DNA of 64,000 nt, taken from the NCBI RefSeq assembly GCF_037975245.1, contig NC_092564.1, positions 5,572,484 through 5,636,483 of the forward strand, written 5' to 3'. This DNA comes from Apostichopus japonicus (taxonomy: Eukaryota > Echinodermata > Holothuroidea > Aspidochirotida > Stichopodidae). The translations under genes and the position numbers were made by a program. Below the pieces are notes generated by a model. The model did not search any database. It was not told the origin of the DNA and saw only the letters and a list, made by a program, of their open reading frames with translations. The first letter of the stretch is position 1. Every line of letters starts with the position of its first letter. Below, one piece after another: positions 10,561 to 27,507 of this stretch.

Positions 10561-13399
10561 TTGCAAATGAATCAATATTAAGTGTTGTCCCACCCTCTCC
10601 CTCTACCCCATAACTCAGAGTTTTCAAAACCCTCTTCACCGGCCCTCAGAACATTGTGACAAGGGGCGGGGTGGGGGGAGGGGGTGGACGTGAGATATGT
10701 TAAGGGCTACTTTGGGGGGGGACACGATTTTGTTGTCCCATAGTGCCTTCGTTTGATTGGATACTTGGAGATAACAGATGAATAACTAATGCGCATGCAC
10801 GACTTTATGTTCTTTTATTTGACCACCAAAGTAGGTGAATCCTCATTTGATGTGGCCGCGTGTCGGGTAAAAAGAAAAAAATCACTTTGGCCCACAAGGT
10901 CCATTTTGCAATACTGCATTTTTGATCTTAGCCAATAGGACGACAACGGACTGCTGCAATTGGTTGCTTTAACGATCTAGTAAGTGCTACGCTTTCTGTA
11001 ATCATTCGCAGCTGAACAATTGCTTGCTGCCATAAAACGTTTTGCAGACATACCGAAGGAGACTGCTAGCCATTGGCAAAGTACATACTGCAACTCTGGG
11101 CCACTTGTACCTTGAAAGGAACACTCCACTTAATCTTCTTCGGCATTCATGGTCCTTTAAACCGTCACGTTACATTCATGTCATTGCAAGGTATTTTTTT
11201 GTTGTGTGTGTGTGTGTGGACTTACAGAAAGTAAATCAGAATTGTTTGAGGATCTTTACGCTTTGGCGCGGAATTACCACCGGTCGACACTCGAGTTATA
11301 AAACAAGTTAGTTTACTCTTCGAGTATAAGATTCCAAGATCTTTAAAGCAAATGAAGGAACCATCCATGTAGGTCTGTCGGAAAGTGTAGTAGAGTATCG
11401 TTGCTAGCGACGGCTTTCTGAGACATCAATAGAAAAATGTACGGAATGTCTGCTTGAGCGTTGTCTACCGTTGAATATTAACTAGCTTCGCTAAATCACA
11501 AAGAAATGTTTGTAGAACTGTATGTCGAAATGAGGCACCACTAACCTTTTCCACATCCCCTCGCCCCTCCCCTCCCCAACCTCCCGTATGACCTCTTTCT
11601 CCTATATTTCCCTTTACATTACCTTGAAAGGTTCTTATGGGCATCAGTAAAGCCGCTCAAACGTTGAATCGCCGAAAATAAATTGAGATTACACGATTAC
11701 AGCTATTGGCGCAAAAGCGTGGGGCGTGTAGGTGCGATGGGGGAGGGGGGGGGGTAATAGAAACGCCCGCTTTTCTTTGTGGTCGAACAGCACTCCTTAC
11801 TATTCTAGCTAAAAATGTGCACTTCCAACCAATGTTATGTACGGAACTTGAAGGATTGAAATGGAGAAGGAAACTTCGTGATTGTTTTACGCTTTTCGAC
11901 GGAAGCGTGTCTCGCCCGCCCGCCCGCCACCCCTATCGAATCCCAAAACGATGCGTTAACTAGTCTATTTGACGACTGTTCATTTCAGTCTGATGCACGA
12001 GTAACTTTAATTGATTTTTTCTAGCTATTTGAGGAAAATACTTATTATAACTGGCAAATGGTATTCTTATACTACTTATTCGAAATCTTAATTAATCGGA
12101 ATTTTAATAACACCTTGATATGATTTAATTATAGGTAACCATTTGAGGCTCGATTACGGGCATAGCGAACCCATTAAGATTTCAGAAATTAAAGATGAGT
12201 GTAGGGGGAAGGTAACAGGTAACAGGTAAGGGGTCCAAGGAAAATTTCTATTACCTAACTTTGCACTATAAGGTATAGTTTGACTGAGTTGTATTGCGCA
12301 TTTCCTTAGCTAATGCGTTTGTATTTTCGGCCCATTACTGAAGGGGGTGGGAGGCGGAGGGCTGCTATGGTCCTGCCGCCGGCGTCTTCTTCAGTTGCTC
12401 TATGTCACATGAGCAGATAGTTTGAATGTCACCAAAACCTTGTTCACTGACTTGTAAGTACCCCCTTGAGGCTTGAACTGAAACTACAAAGCAGTGAGTT
12501 GTCATCGGCATATTTAATATGCGAAAATACGTCTTGTTATTAAGGCATGTGTGTAAACCGCCAAAATGGTTAGGTATTTCTAGCCAAACATATTTGTATC
12601 TATGCAATTCATTTACTATAACTAGCCCTGTTGGACTGACTCTGACGTCACTATTATAGTAGACTTTAAGGTCAACTATGATGTGTGCTCAGGTGTTGTT
12701 TTGGTTAACAAAATATGTATACTTACACAGGTGCATTCAGGTTCCACAGAGAAAGGAAAACGAAGAGAGAAAAGAAGACAAAACTTAAATACCGTTTGAA
12801 GATTAGTAATCGTAGAGAATCAGAAGAAATTCTTGCTAGTAGTTCAGTGTGGATTAAATTAGTTTACATTATAGAAGTACAATGTGTGCGTTGTAATGTA
12901 CCGTAATGTGCTTAAGAAAATCTGTCAAAACTTAATAGTCTGAACAATGGGAAAGGACAAACATAGCTGACAGTATCTTTTGTCAAACGTTTAACTTGAT
13001 TTCGTGTTTTCACGATTGCTCAATATACGGTACCCACGAAACATCTATCCCGCTTGGCATAAAGCATCTTTTTAGCATTTGTTTGTGATTGTCTCGCTAT
13101 CTAGCCTATAAAACATAGATCCATGTTATGTTGACTTGCTTTGTTTTATAAGCTACCGTGACTCTGCACTTTCGATTGCCAGGCCTGACGACTGAGGGAA
13201 AGGGGGTTGCAGAAGGGGGGGGGGGGTTCAGAAGGGATAATATATTCTCACTTTCATAAGATATGCCTTCTTAAAAGAAAGAGGGCATAACAGTGACCGA
13301 TGACGTAATTTTCACGACCTGTCTCTTTCGATTGTTTCACCTTACTATACCCAAAGAAGGTCTAAATACATATTCGCGTTTCTGAATTCTACCAAGCCT
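10561..13399. other. Intergenic DNA, no gene recognised
   Basis: Contains G-rich tracts near 10662-10690 and 11740-11756, a CGCCCGCC run near 11917-11931, a GT run at 11203-11218 and a poly-G run near 13216-13227. No exon with a recognisable protein family was found. Confidence 0.4.
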
Positions 13400-13440
13400 A
13401 TACTCAGGTGCGTATCCAGGGGGGCGTTGGGGCGCGCGCC

Positions 13441-13572
13441 CCCCGGGTAAGAAAAGAGGAGAGAAAAAGAGAAGAAAAAGGGAAAAGGAGGGGAAAAAGA
13501 GGAGGAGGAGAGGAAGGAAGGGAAAAGAAGAAGAAAAAAGAGAGAAAAAGGAGAAAAGGAGGGAGTAGAAGA
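13441..13572. repeat. Purine-rich low-complexity tract
   Basis: About 130 bp of almost pure A/G on the + strand (GGAGAAAAAGAGAAG-like). It lies inside the left part of the composite element and creates spurious S/F/L-rich open frames on the - strand. Confidence 0.9.
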
Positions 13573-14233
13573 TAGCCAAGACTTCGGGAAGAGAAAGAGG
13601 AACAGTCATAGTTAAAGCGCTGATCCCTATCATATACACAGGGTAGCCAGTGACAGATCAAGGATTACGGGGGGGGGGGTGCGCCTCACCCTACCCCTTA
13701 CACCGACAACTCCATTTTTGACGTTTCCATGTTCCTCTCTCACTAATGTATCTATATAAATACTATATATGGTCTATCATAACGCGTGTGTGTGTATGGA
13801 CGCCTTAAACAATTGTACAATTGTGCTATATGGAACCAACTGTGGCTGGTCTTGAACTCGACGGGGTCGTCGGGAGCATGACGCATTTCGGGAAGGGGGC
13901 GACCGCCCCCCTCCCCCGAGCAAATTTTCTTTATGACATCGCTAGTAATTTCAAAATAGACAATGCTTAGATGCAACTTACAAGGCCTGGGAAGTGTCAT
14001 TTCCAGCGATCTGGGAGGCATTTTCGGCCAAAATTTTTCTTGTACGCTTCGCGCCAACTCATGGTGGCGCTTCGCTTAGATAGTTTGCATACAGGCTTCG
14101 CCCCTCCCTTGGCAATTACTCGCTACACGCCTGTTCGAATTTGTAAAGCAAAGAGCTTATATAACATCATATCAGTGAGCATTGAAATGCCTGTTCCACG
14201 ATGAACAGCCTCAAAAACTGTCTATGTGTGTAG

Positions 14234-14656
14234 TCGAAGGCGTAGCCCAATTGGATTTGGGGCTGTAACGACTTGCCCGAAAAAAAAGCCAAAATTTTTT
14301 CGCGCGCGTTCAACATATCGATGCCAATATCATATAAGCAAGCATCGGTCATTACATTGCATGGCATCGTGTACCGCACGGTCCGTGAAAGTTGCACAGT
14401 ATACCGCCGGATGCTAATGTAAACAACGAAATGTCTTATGTATAGATGGAGAAAAAGCATACAGATCCATTTATGTCAAAACTCTCTTTTACAGTAGTAA
14501 TGTCGGCCAAGCTTAGAACTTTATTTTAATTACCAGGGAGATCATTTTTAAGCTATTCATTGTTATTTATTTTTCTTTCAGTAGGTGCCCGAAAAAATGG
14601 TTGCGGGGGGGGGGGAGTGGGGGCTGCAGCCCCCGCCTCCTACGGGACCTACGCCT
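14234..14656. mobile_element. Nested transposon fragment with GGCGTAG ends
   Basis: The left part reads AAGGCGTAGCCCAATTGG and the right end, reverse-complemented, starts AGGCGTAGGTCCC. The near-perfect direct repeat TATGTGTGTAG occurs immediately outside (14223-14233 and from 14656), as expected for a target duplication. The block GGGCTGTAACGACTTGCCCG with a following CGCGCGCG(T) segment recurs inverted at about 62640-62745, so this is a dispersed family. It sits inside the larger element 13405-15332. The exact boundary is uncertain by a few bases. Confidence 0.6.
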
Positions 14657-15469
14657 ATGTGTGTAGTGTTCGGTTTCGATATACCTGATATCGGAAATAT
14701 CTGATATTTTTCATTTCCTTCAACCAAGTTTTACAATAGCCATAATGAGAGGTTTTAATATTTCTACACCAATAAATTAACTGTGTCTGAATTTTCGAAA
14801 ATTTCCTCACCAACATTCTTCATCATACTTTCCTCTACTCGTGCAATTTGTACCTGTCTATTAGGGGTTCAAGGAGGTTTTTCCCTATTGGTTGTCCATA
14901 GATTGAATTTTGTGCAACATTATGGGTATGTTTTGAAGTGATTTTTATTCACGAGAAATGGGAATTTTCAAATTCTCAACAAATAATGGGCTTAAAACCT
15001 TGAAAAGTGGGGCTTTCGGATATTGTGGGCCGTGACGTAGAATCGCCTACAAAAGCAATGATCCATAGGACATGCATGAGGTCGAACATGATGTGTGACT
15101 GGTGACAATCTTCAAAAAGGTTATGGATGGAAAAAAAATTGGGAAATACTTGATTCTCAGGCAAAAGTGTACATTTGGTTGGTCATTTTCAAGCCCGAGA
15201 AGTGTCATTTCCGGTGATCTGGGGGGTATCAAAACCAGAAATTTTCTTGTACGCTGCGCGCAAACCGATGGTGGCGCTCCGCTTAGATAGTAATTCGCGC
15301 CCCCGGGTTAGAAAATCCTGGATACGCGCCTGATACTCGTGACTATTACTCAAAAGTAACATGACAACTTATGGAACATATAACCAGGTTTTTATTCGAA
15401 ATCAGTAAGACTCGCGCATGATACAAGAGCATGTCAGTTCGCAGGAAGTGGGAGTATGACGTCATCATT

Positions 15470-15835
15470 AAAAAGGATCCTGCCAACCGGCATGATACCA
15501 CAGCAAGAGCCGGCCCGCAGGCCCCATGAGCATGCCAGTCCGAAGGGAACAGGTGCTTGGCAGTCTACGTGAAACAAGAGCATGTCAACTCACATGTGAA
15601 ATAGAAGCATGCCGTACAACTTTAAAGACTGAAATAAGAGCACTACAGCCCGCATGAAGCGAGAGCATGCCAACCCACATAAAGAAGGTGCACACCAGCC
15701 TATACATAATATAGGCGCATGCCAGCCCACATGAAGCAGGACCATGCCATGAGCTCAATTAAAACTATGCTATAATTCTCTAGTAAAAAAAAAAAAAAAT
15801 ACATTCCAACCCGCGGGAATCATGAGCATGCAACT
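15470..15835. repeat. Degenerate tandem repeat built on GAGCATGCCA
   Basis: The words AGAGCATGCCA, CAGCCCGCATGAAG and close variants recur roughly every 30-40 bp, about ten times, with strong divergence. It is an old minisatellite. Confidence 0.65.
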
Positions 15836-16969
15836 ATATGTGTGTGCTCATCATAGTGAGAACTATTGTATAGGGTAAAGACGATTAGCTGCTTTAAGGC
15901 ATACGTCTCCATAGATACAGTGGCGCCTGCGCACAACTATGTAAAGTTGTCTTTCTGTAACTGCCTAGCAAGAGACATAAATAGTTCTCTTCAATTGTCG
16001 TGTGATTCAGTCAGAGAGAAAAGAATAAAGAGCCAGAAATAACCGTATCGCAGAGATGACGGTGATGTATATATTGGTAACCTTTTTTTTCTATAAACGT
16101 CTCACATTTTGGCCACCCTCGCGTTCCTTATTGTTATCAACTGTCTATCACGCTGATCGACATGTATTTCTAAAGAACTTTTTTCAGCGTTTACTTTTTA
16201 CTGGTATTTGTTCGTTTGTATTTCTATTGTCGAATGGCGGATTAAATCCCTATAGCCCTCTGGAGAACCGAAACAAATGTCAGATCTCTTAAAATAGTCG
16301 ACTGATGGAGAACCCAAATTGAAAGTGACATGTGAAGAAGAAGGTATATACAGCTATGTACTTCAAACATCCTAGGACTTGTAGGAGATTGCGAGTTTCT
16401 AAAGGTACTGGAGAACCTTACATGGTCCTTCAATGGGGAAAAAATACTCATATCCCTTACGAACTTAATTGCGATGGATTTTTGTCACTAATTGTAAGCG
16501 CATTGTCATGTAGCCACATACATCCTACACCCTTCCCACTCTCTTGTACGTACGGGGGGGGGGGTGGGGGACAACTTAACATAATAAGCGTGGCGTACCA
16601 CACTTAGTCACTCCTTAGACTTGAGCACTAAACTCGTTAGTTATATAGAGGTCGCTACTGGCATGAAGTCTTACCCACCCATCATTAACCCACTATGACC
16701 ATCCAGATCCGACCCGAATCAAGCGAATCTGTAGTTGCATGCAATATAAAAACACATACGTCGTACATCACAAGCATGATTCCGTCGACGAACGTCAGGA
16801 CAATATCAGCATGTTATACAATATTAATGTAAATATGTTATGTTGCAATATTAGTATCAGTATATCATCAGAAAAAACATCAACATGTGACAAGTCAGTT
16901 TCAACATGTCAATAATGAAAGCAACTATTTTGGACCCTTTCGGCGTTCATGGGCCGGTGCCTTTCATTT
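15836..16969. other. Intergenic DNA, no gene recognised
   Basis: Contains a poly-G run near 16554-16564. Small open frames near 16056-16292 and 16332-16607 have no recognisable domain. Confidence 0.4.
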
Positions 16970-17135
16970 CATATTTTTCAGACTTTAAATTATTCAAATT
17001 TAACTGAGCATGCCCAATTCCACATTTGATATTATCATGGTGCACGGTATCATATTTTTTCAGACTTTAAATTATACAAATTTAACCGAGCATGCCCAAT
17101 TCCACATTTGATATTATCATGGTGTACGGTACCAT
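16970..17135. repeat. Two-copy tandem duplication, ~81 bp unit
   Basis: CATATTTTT(T)CAGACTTTAAATTA starts at 16970 and again at 17051, each followed by AAATTTAAC(T/C)GAGCATGCCC and TTATCATGGTG. Few substitutions separate the copies. Confidence 0.9.
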
Positions 17136-17141
17136 TCAGTT

Positions 17142-17786
17142 GTGTACGCAAGGGGAGAAGGGGAGAAGGCCGGGGAAAAGGGGAGAAGGCCGGGGATAAG
17201 GCCGGGGAAAAGGCTGGGGAGAAGGTCGGGGAGAAGGTCGGGGAGAAGGCTGGGTAGAAGGCCGGGAGAAGGCCAGAGAGAAAGCAGGGGGAGGCCGGGG
17301 AAAAGGGGAGAAGGGGAGAAGGAGAGGAGGGGAGGAAGGGAGAAGAAGAGAGTCAGAGAAAGGCCGGGGAGAAGGCCGGGGAGAGGGCCGGGGAAAAGAG
17401 GAGAAGGCCGGGGAGAAGCCCGGGGAGAAGGCTGGGGAGAAGGTCGGGGAGAAGGTCGGGGAGAAGGTCGGGGAGAAGGCCGGGGAGAAGGCTGGGTAGA
17501 TGGCCAGAGAGAAAGCAGGGGGAAGGCCGGGGAAAAGGGGAGAAGGGGAGAAGGAGAGGAGGGGAGGAGGGGAGGAGGGGAGAAGAAGAGAGTCAGAGAA
17601 AGGCCGGGAGAAGGCCGGGAGAAGGCCGTGGGAAAGGGGAGAAGGCAGTGGAATAGGGGTAAAGCCCGTGGAAAAGGGGAGAAGGGGAGAAGGAGAGGAG
17701 AAGGGGAGGAGGGGAGGAGTGAAGGAGGGGAGGAGGGGAGGAAGGGAGGAGGGGAGAAGAAGAGGGGGCAGAGGATGAAATTATGA
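17142..17786. repeat. Purine-rich minisatellite, GGGGAGAAGGCCG-type, 645 bp
   Basis: Almost all A and G on the + strand, with units such as GGGGAGAAGGCC and GGGGAGGAGG. A longer block repeats: CCAGAGAGAAAGCAGGGGGA starts near 17272 and 17504, and a GAAGAAGAGAGTCAGAGAAAGG block follows each copy. Both strands stay open for over 210 codons (R/G/E-rich on +, P/S/L-rich on -) purely through composition. No coding function is inferred. Confidence 0.93.
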
Positions 17787-20005
17787 GTCAATGCAGATTC
17801 TCTTACGAAACTTTGCCCCTTTTTTGAACCAGCTAGCTACATTCATGTTAGTACATTAAATCTTTACTACAAAATAAATTTTTGTTCGAAAACGTCTCAC
17901 CACCTTTGGCCTATCCCTTAATTCTAAGAGGATTTTGCGTTTCCGTTTCCCCTTGATTGAGGTTTGCCTTATGTCATCGTTACTGCGTCAACTAACGGCT
18001 GTCGAATGTAGGCCAATGTATTACGTATATAGCGTGTTTACCTTGTTGTGATGTAGGACACGAGAGACGTGTTTGGGTATTAATTTATGAATGCACACTG
18101 GTTAGGAATAGTTATCTGACTTCCGTTTTATCCTATTGCTCCTCATCTTATTATACGGACCCCGCTGAGAGAAGATGATGTTTACAACATGCCCCGCGGT
18201 ACTTCCAATCGAATATATATTTTCAGCTATGACAAATAAATGCTTTGAACAGCAGAATACGTAATACTCCTAGATGGTGGTCTGTCATATATATGAACTC
18301 CGGGTTTGCACTATTACTATATAAGGGTCTCTGTGCTAGATGGTGACTTCAATGCATCTCGATCGGTGATGAAGGACATATTCACTTTGACCCTAAAGCC
18401 AAGAAAACTACAAAGTGGAGTTTATTGAAATTATTTTAAGAGAAAGACATTCAGATTTGCGAGAAAGCACACCCAATTGAAACAAAAGTTATGTTTGCTT
18501 TCTTGCGGGGATGGGAGGGGAGGGGAAGGGGATGAGGGGTTCTGTACCATTGCAGAGAAAGTGCATATGGTATTTTCTATAGCTGCTAACAAAAAAGTAA
18601 ATAGTATTCTTACACGAAGACTAGGGGTACATAACCGAACTTTCTTGGCTACCACCTTCCCACATTCTAAAATAACTTAAACAATACCCCCACTCATCGT
18701 CCCCAGTCTTGTGAAAAGCCTAATCAGTAGGCCTACCCATATTCATAAATTAGAAAAGGCCCTGTTAGGCTTTTGGTAACTTTTCTGTTCCACTAAATTT
18801 AAGAGTTCCCTGTCTTATGAAAGAAGTGCCCTTTGTTGGAAAATTTCAAACCAAGTAGTAATAATAATAAGAAAAAAACACTCGTTGTTAAACATTTACG
18901 GGAATTTGAGGTACGATATGTATAACGGATGTTCCATTTTATCGTAAAGTTTGAGGTAACTTTTTCCCCTCAAATCTAAGTCGCAAGCTTCCCCTCACTC
19001 GATATTTGTGCCCCCACCGCTTCCCTTCTCTATAACCCGATGGCACCCTTTTCTGTCACCCATGCATGTAGTTGGATATGGTACCAGCAGTCAATACAAC
19101 AAAACATGCAATTAACTCAAGATTGCCTGGTTGTTCAATATTTGTTCATGTTCAACAAGTCAAAGGAGAAACTAGCATCATTTTTAACCTCTCAGAAAAG
19201 GAAGAATAAAAAATATTAATTGTGATGCAGAGTGACTATCGCCTTTAGAATTCCTTCTATAGTACGTATAATACCAATTTCATATCTTTATGATTTGAAA
19301 CAATTTGGTAGTAAGTTCACTTGCTCCATTTTGAGATTTCATTATGAAAGTAAATAACGTAGATGTAAACAACAATGCCCATAGTTTGATATTTACGTTA
19401 AAGTATAACAACATTTAGCAATTTCACTCTTTGTCAAAAATCAAGTTTAATTCTAATAAGGAGACGAAATTATATAATCAAATCAGGCACTACAAAGGCT
19501 CTGCATTTTACTTCTCACCACGGCTCAGGTCTTTGATAATATGAATTGATAACAAAACCATGATACCTCTCCCACTGTATAAGCTGTTTTTTCGAAGGGG
19601 CAGGGGTGGACCCGCGAGCTGGAGTTGCTTATCAGAAGTAGTTCTATGATCTTATGTGAAAAAAATTGTAAGAGATGCTCTCCAGTTGAACTCCTACGAG
19701 TGTTTTTGGCAATCGCCGATACAAACAAAATATGGCAGTCAATAAGTCTCTTACGGTTGCATTGCATGCTAACATTATATGATGCAACTTAGTGGTAATT
19801 AAAGGCATGCAATGACGTCAGACATGCATCGAATTTGGACAAAAATTCTAGGAAAATTGGAATGACATTCGAAGAATGTTTACAGCTGGCTGTAAATAAG
19901 GTTTCGCTCTGTTATTTGATTTGTTGTTTTTTCTTTGACAAGGTTGCACGACACAGTAACCAGCATGTGGTAACACTAGATGAGTAGTCTCTAACATGAT
20001 AATAC
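17787..20005. other. Intergenic DNA, no gene recognised
   Basis: AT-rich with scattered small open frames and no recognisable domains. A G-rich tract occurs near 18508-18538. Confidence 0.4.
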
Positions 20006-20039
20006 CAGGGAGTTGTTATGGTTCTATAACAACTCCCTG
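20006..20039. repeat. Perfect 14 bp inverted repeat with 6-base loop
   Basis: CAGGGAGTTGTTAT and its exact reverse complement are separated by GGTTCT. The outer CAGGG...CCCTG resembles hAT-type ends, so it may be a minimal foldback insertion. Confidence 0.9.
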
Positions 20040-24522
<4,483 letters not shown>

Positions 24523-24523
24523 T

Positions 24524-24558
24524 ATCTCTCTCTCTCTCTCTCTCCGAGCTGCTATAAA
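24524..24558 (+). promoter_or_regulatory. CT run and TATA-like box of the sclerostin-type gene
   Basis: A (TC)n run ending near 24544 is followed within about ten bases by TATAAA at 24553-24558. The start codon lies 118 bases beyond the TATA box, so transcription starting about 30 bases downstream of it would give a 5' UTR of roughly 90 bases. The arrangement fits a TATA-type core promoter with a GAGA-like tract. It is inferred from position and motif only. Confidence 0.45.
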
Positions 24559-24675
24559 GTATTCTGGTTACGACAAGCGTCTCAATTCTAGGACGTGATT
24601 TTCAGCTCTTAAAGTTTCTTTTCCTCAGAAGTCTTTTCTCGGATCACTACAGATCAAAAATAAAAGAAAGAAAAA

Positions 24676-24928
24676 ATGCGGTGTTGTTGGAATATATCGT
24701 GGATGTTATTATTGGTTCATGTTATTGATCACGTGTCTTACTGTGTTGGCGTTTACGTGGACCATGACAGAAGTAACGACTGGAGGACCGAAACAGCTGA
24801 CGATGGAGACCAGCCGTTGCCATTCTCTACCCAGCCCAATACAAACCGCTACGTAGTAGAAACAGAGGAAGAACCCGATGACCCCGATAACGATCAAGGA
24901 ACCGACTCGGGGTCAGCCTATAATCCTG
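24676..24928 (+). CDS. Sclerostin/SOSTDC1-type secreted protein, exon 1
   Basis: Exon 1 encodes residues 1-84 and one base of codon 85. The start ATG follows an A-rich leader and opens a signal peptide: a hydrophobic core WMLLLVHVIDHVSY within the first 25 residues. An acidic, low-complexity propeptide-like segment follows (residues 40-80, rich in D, E, T, P). The exon ends at the donor GTAAGG. Family genes in vertebrates also have two coding exons with the break just before the cystine-knot domain, as here. The open frame that runs on past 24928 is intron. The assignment depends on exon 2; exon 1 alone is poorly conserved. Confidence 0.88.
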
Positions 24929-27507
24929 GTAAGGAAAAAAAGTTTAATTTTCAAATTCGAAAAGTTAACATCGCTAACATTTTTTGTGTGGTTTTGTCCT
25001 AATTAATTGAAGTACATATGCATGACCTTTGACATTTCAAACTTATCCTGTGTTTAACACAGGTGTCAGTGACTCTTAAAAGTTTTCGTTTCATCGTGTT
25101 TTTTCGTATTATTCTTGATAAGGACTTCTTTCGTCTTCTGGTCCTTTTGGGCGGGGGAGAGGAGGGGGAGGAGAGGGGTGGGGGTCTGTTTGTATTCGTC
25201 CAATGTTATGTTAGCAATACCGGAGTATAATCAGGACCGAAGCCAGAAATTCTTAGATGGTGGGCACCAGCAACTTAACGGAGCGGCACCAACAATTTAA
25301 GTTTAGGGGCAAGAGTCTGATGTCACTTGCGAAGTTTTGGTAGGCCTACACATGTTGGTGGCAAAGATTGGGGGGGGGGGAGTTGACACAGATGGGGAAC
25401 ATTACTTATGAGGAGGCACAACCCCCCTGTACGCCGGTTCGACTACGGACATGTGTATAAACTGTCGATAAACTTTAAAACATATGGTCTAACTACAATG
25501 AATGTACATACACTGACTGTTTATGCTGATATGAATTGATTTATATTACATCTAGGGTTTTCTCAAGCATTGCAAACGAACTATCAAATTGCACCTTTTC
25601 TATTTTTGTCCTACGCCTCCCACACACTAAACAATTCAACATGACAATGCTATCGCCCATCCTTCTATAGTTTAGTAAGCTCACACGTTGATCCGTCACC
25701 CCTGACCCAGAAACGGGTAACGGTACACCCTGTCAGCTTCAGTCCTAGTATATAAATTAGCACACATATATAGACTCATTCTTCGTAAGCATGAACCCAA
25801 ATCATGGAGGTGTTAACTTATCACAACTTCAGAGAACATAATTCACCGGTATGCGCGTTGCAAACCCATCCTTCTCATTCTCTCCTTAACACTTCTAGGT
25901 GACCGGTTAAATCCTTCCACAACCCCCGACCCACCCCGTCATACTAATCAGTCAAACACACAACCCCACCAGTCCCCCAACACTCATCCGTTTTTATTCT
26001 CATCAGTTCTTTTGTTACCTTCCCCAACACGTATCCCCTATCTCCCCAAAATTATCCACGAACCCCCCCCCCCCCCCACACACACCCTCTCCATTTACTC
26101 TTATTCGTTACCCTCATAACATATATCTGTTATCCATTAGCTTCCCCCAACTGTTACCCTTTGCTCTTCCCCGAAGCTTATCGAATGTCCACCGCCTCAC
26201 CGCCTATCCGTTAGCCTCCCTCAAGTCACTGTATAAAGAGATGTCAAGAGATGCCCGTTTTAAAGTGGATATTAGCGTACTTATATTTAGATATCAGACT
26301 ATATGTTCACACCAGCGGGGACTAGACTGGCACATGACTCACTGCATGGTTAATAGTCTAATCAATTACAAATCGATCTGAGATTACAGGGTTCCAAAGG
26401 TGAAAAGTAACGTAATCTATTACGATGAAGTTGCTATTGGGGAAGCATTGTAGCATTGATTCATTACAAATCCATGCATTTGTGATAATTTGTGTGTAAG
26501 AACAGAATTTACCCCCACCCTTTGAGCGAGCATTTGTAAGTGAATAATAAGAGGTAGGCGTGTGTACAGTTCCCCATTGATACCGTACATCTGAGAACAC
26601 CAATTGGACTTATCATATAAAGGTGTAACTCCAATACCTGGCTTCACCTAAATTCTATTTGTAACCTGTTTAACCTGATGGGTGGGGAGTGATTTTATTA
26701 TCTATCTTCGTCCTTAAAATTGTCTATGGCTTCAAAATCGCATTGCTCAAAAAGTGAAAAACAGTAACGAACTGACATGACCTATACAATTTACCAAAGA
26801 GGATTTAAATTGAAAGAACATTATCATTTTTCTCGGTGTTTTTATATATAGCTGATCAAAGTACATGCATGTAATCACCCTTGCTCATATGTATAGCCAC
26901 AGACGAAGTCTGAAACTAACCTGCAATATTTATATTCATTCATGAATATGCATATCATATGCATATTTAGTCACTTTTTTTGTGTGCACATGAAACAAGG
27001 CAATCTGGCTTCACGAGCCTTCCTATTGAGGTATGAATTTGCTTCGTTACATCAAAGTTTCAACAGGTCATAAAAAACAAGTATTTTTGAATTGACTTCC
27101 TTCTATAAAGTTTTCAATGCCTTTCAGTATTACAATATAACAATAATGTGGTTCGTTACCTTGATCAGAGAAGCTTTTATTCAAATAATGAAGTGGCAGG
27201 GGAATATTTCCCATGGCTTTTGACATGTCGTTAATCTTCACATAGTAAATAGTGTCTGGGCGACGAAATATGGAGAACTGAATGCAATCATTAATAACTT
27301 ACAAATTAAGCTATTTTGGTAAGGAAATCCCTAGCAAGAAAATGGATCAATTGTGCAACACGATTAATATTTCATAGTTTTGCAAAGAGCGGCGTCAACT
27401 AAACAAAGAGGGGGATAGCCTTGTTAAATGCAACATATCTCATATTCATTACCAATGAACTCATGTTATTAACACGGGATCGTTCATGTTTGTTGTTTTG
27501 TTTGCAG
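24929..27507 (+). other. Intron of the sclerostin-type gene
   Basis: GTAAGG donor, TTTGCAG acceptor, phase 1, 2,579 bp. Exons joined across it give an aspartate codon and an uninterrupted frame. It holds a possible transposon remnant with a poly-G run (about 25225-25445) and a strongly C-rich, low-complexity stretch (about 25880-26230, with poly-C near 26066-26079). No other exon is seen. Confidence 0.85.

Larger units (their letters stand above)
13405..15332. mobile_element. hAT-like composite element with 5 bp target duplication, 1.9 kb
   Basis: The left end is CAGGTGCGTATCCAGG and the right end, reverse-complemented, is CAGGCGCGTATCCAGG. Both are flanked by ATACT (13400-13404 and 15333-15337), a 5 bp direct repeat. 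A purine-rich GGAGAAAAAG tract follows the left end. Two related blocks occur inside. Near 13980-14090 and 15190-15290, AGTGTCATTTCC, GATCTGG and GGTGGCGCT(T/C)CGCTTAGATAG recur in the same orientation, so the unit is probably a stack of related elements. There is no intact transposase, so it is non-autonomous. Confidence 0.72.

Noticed and set aside
17117-17791. Open frames of 224 and 214 codons on opposite strands
   Set aside because: Purine-only composition avoids stop codons on both strands; the products are low-complexity repeats.
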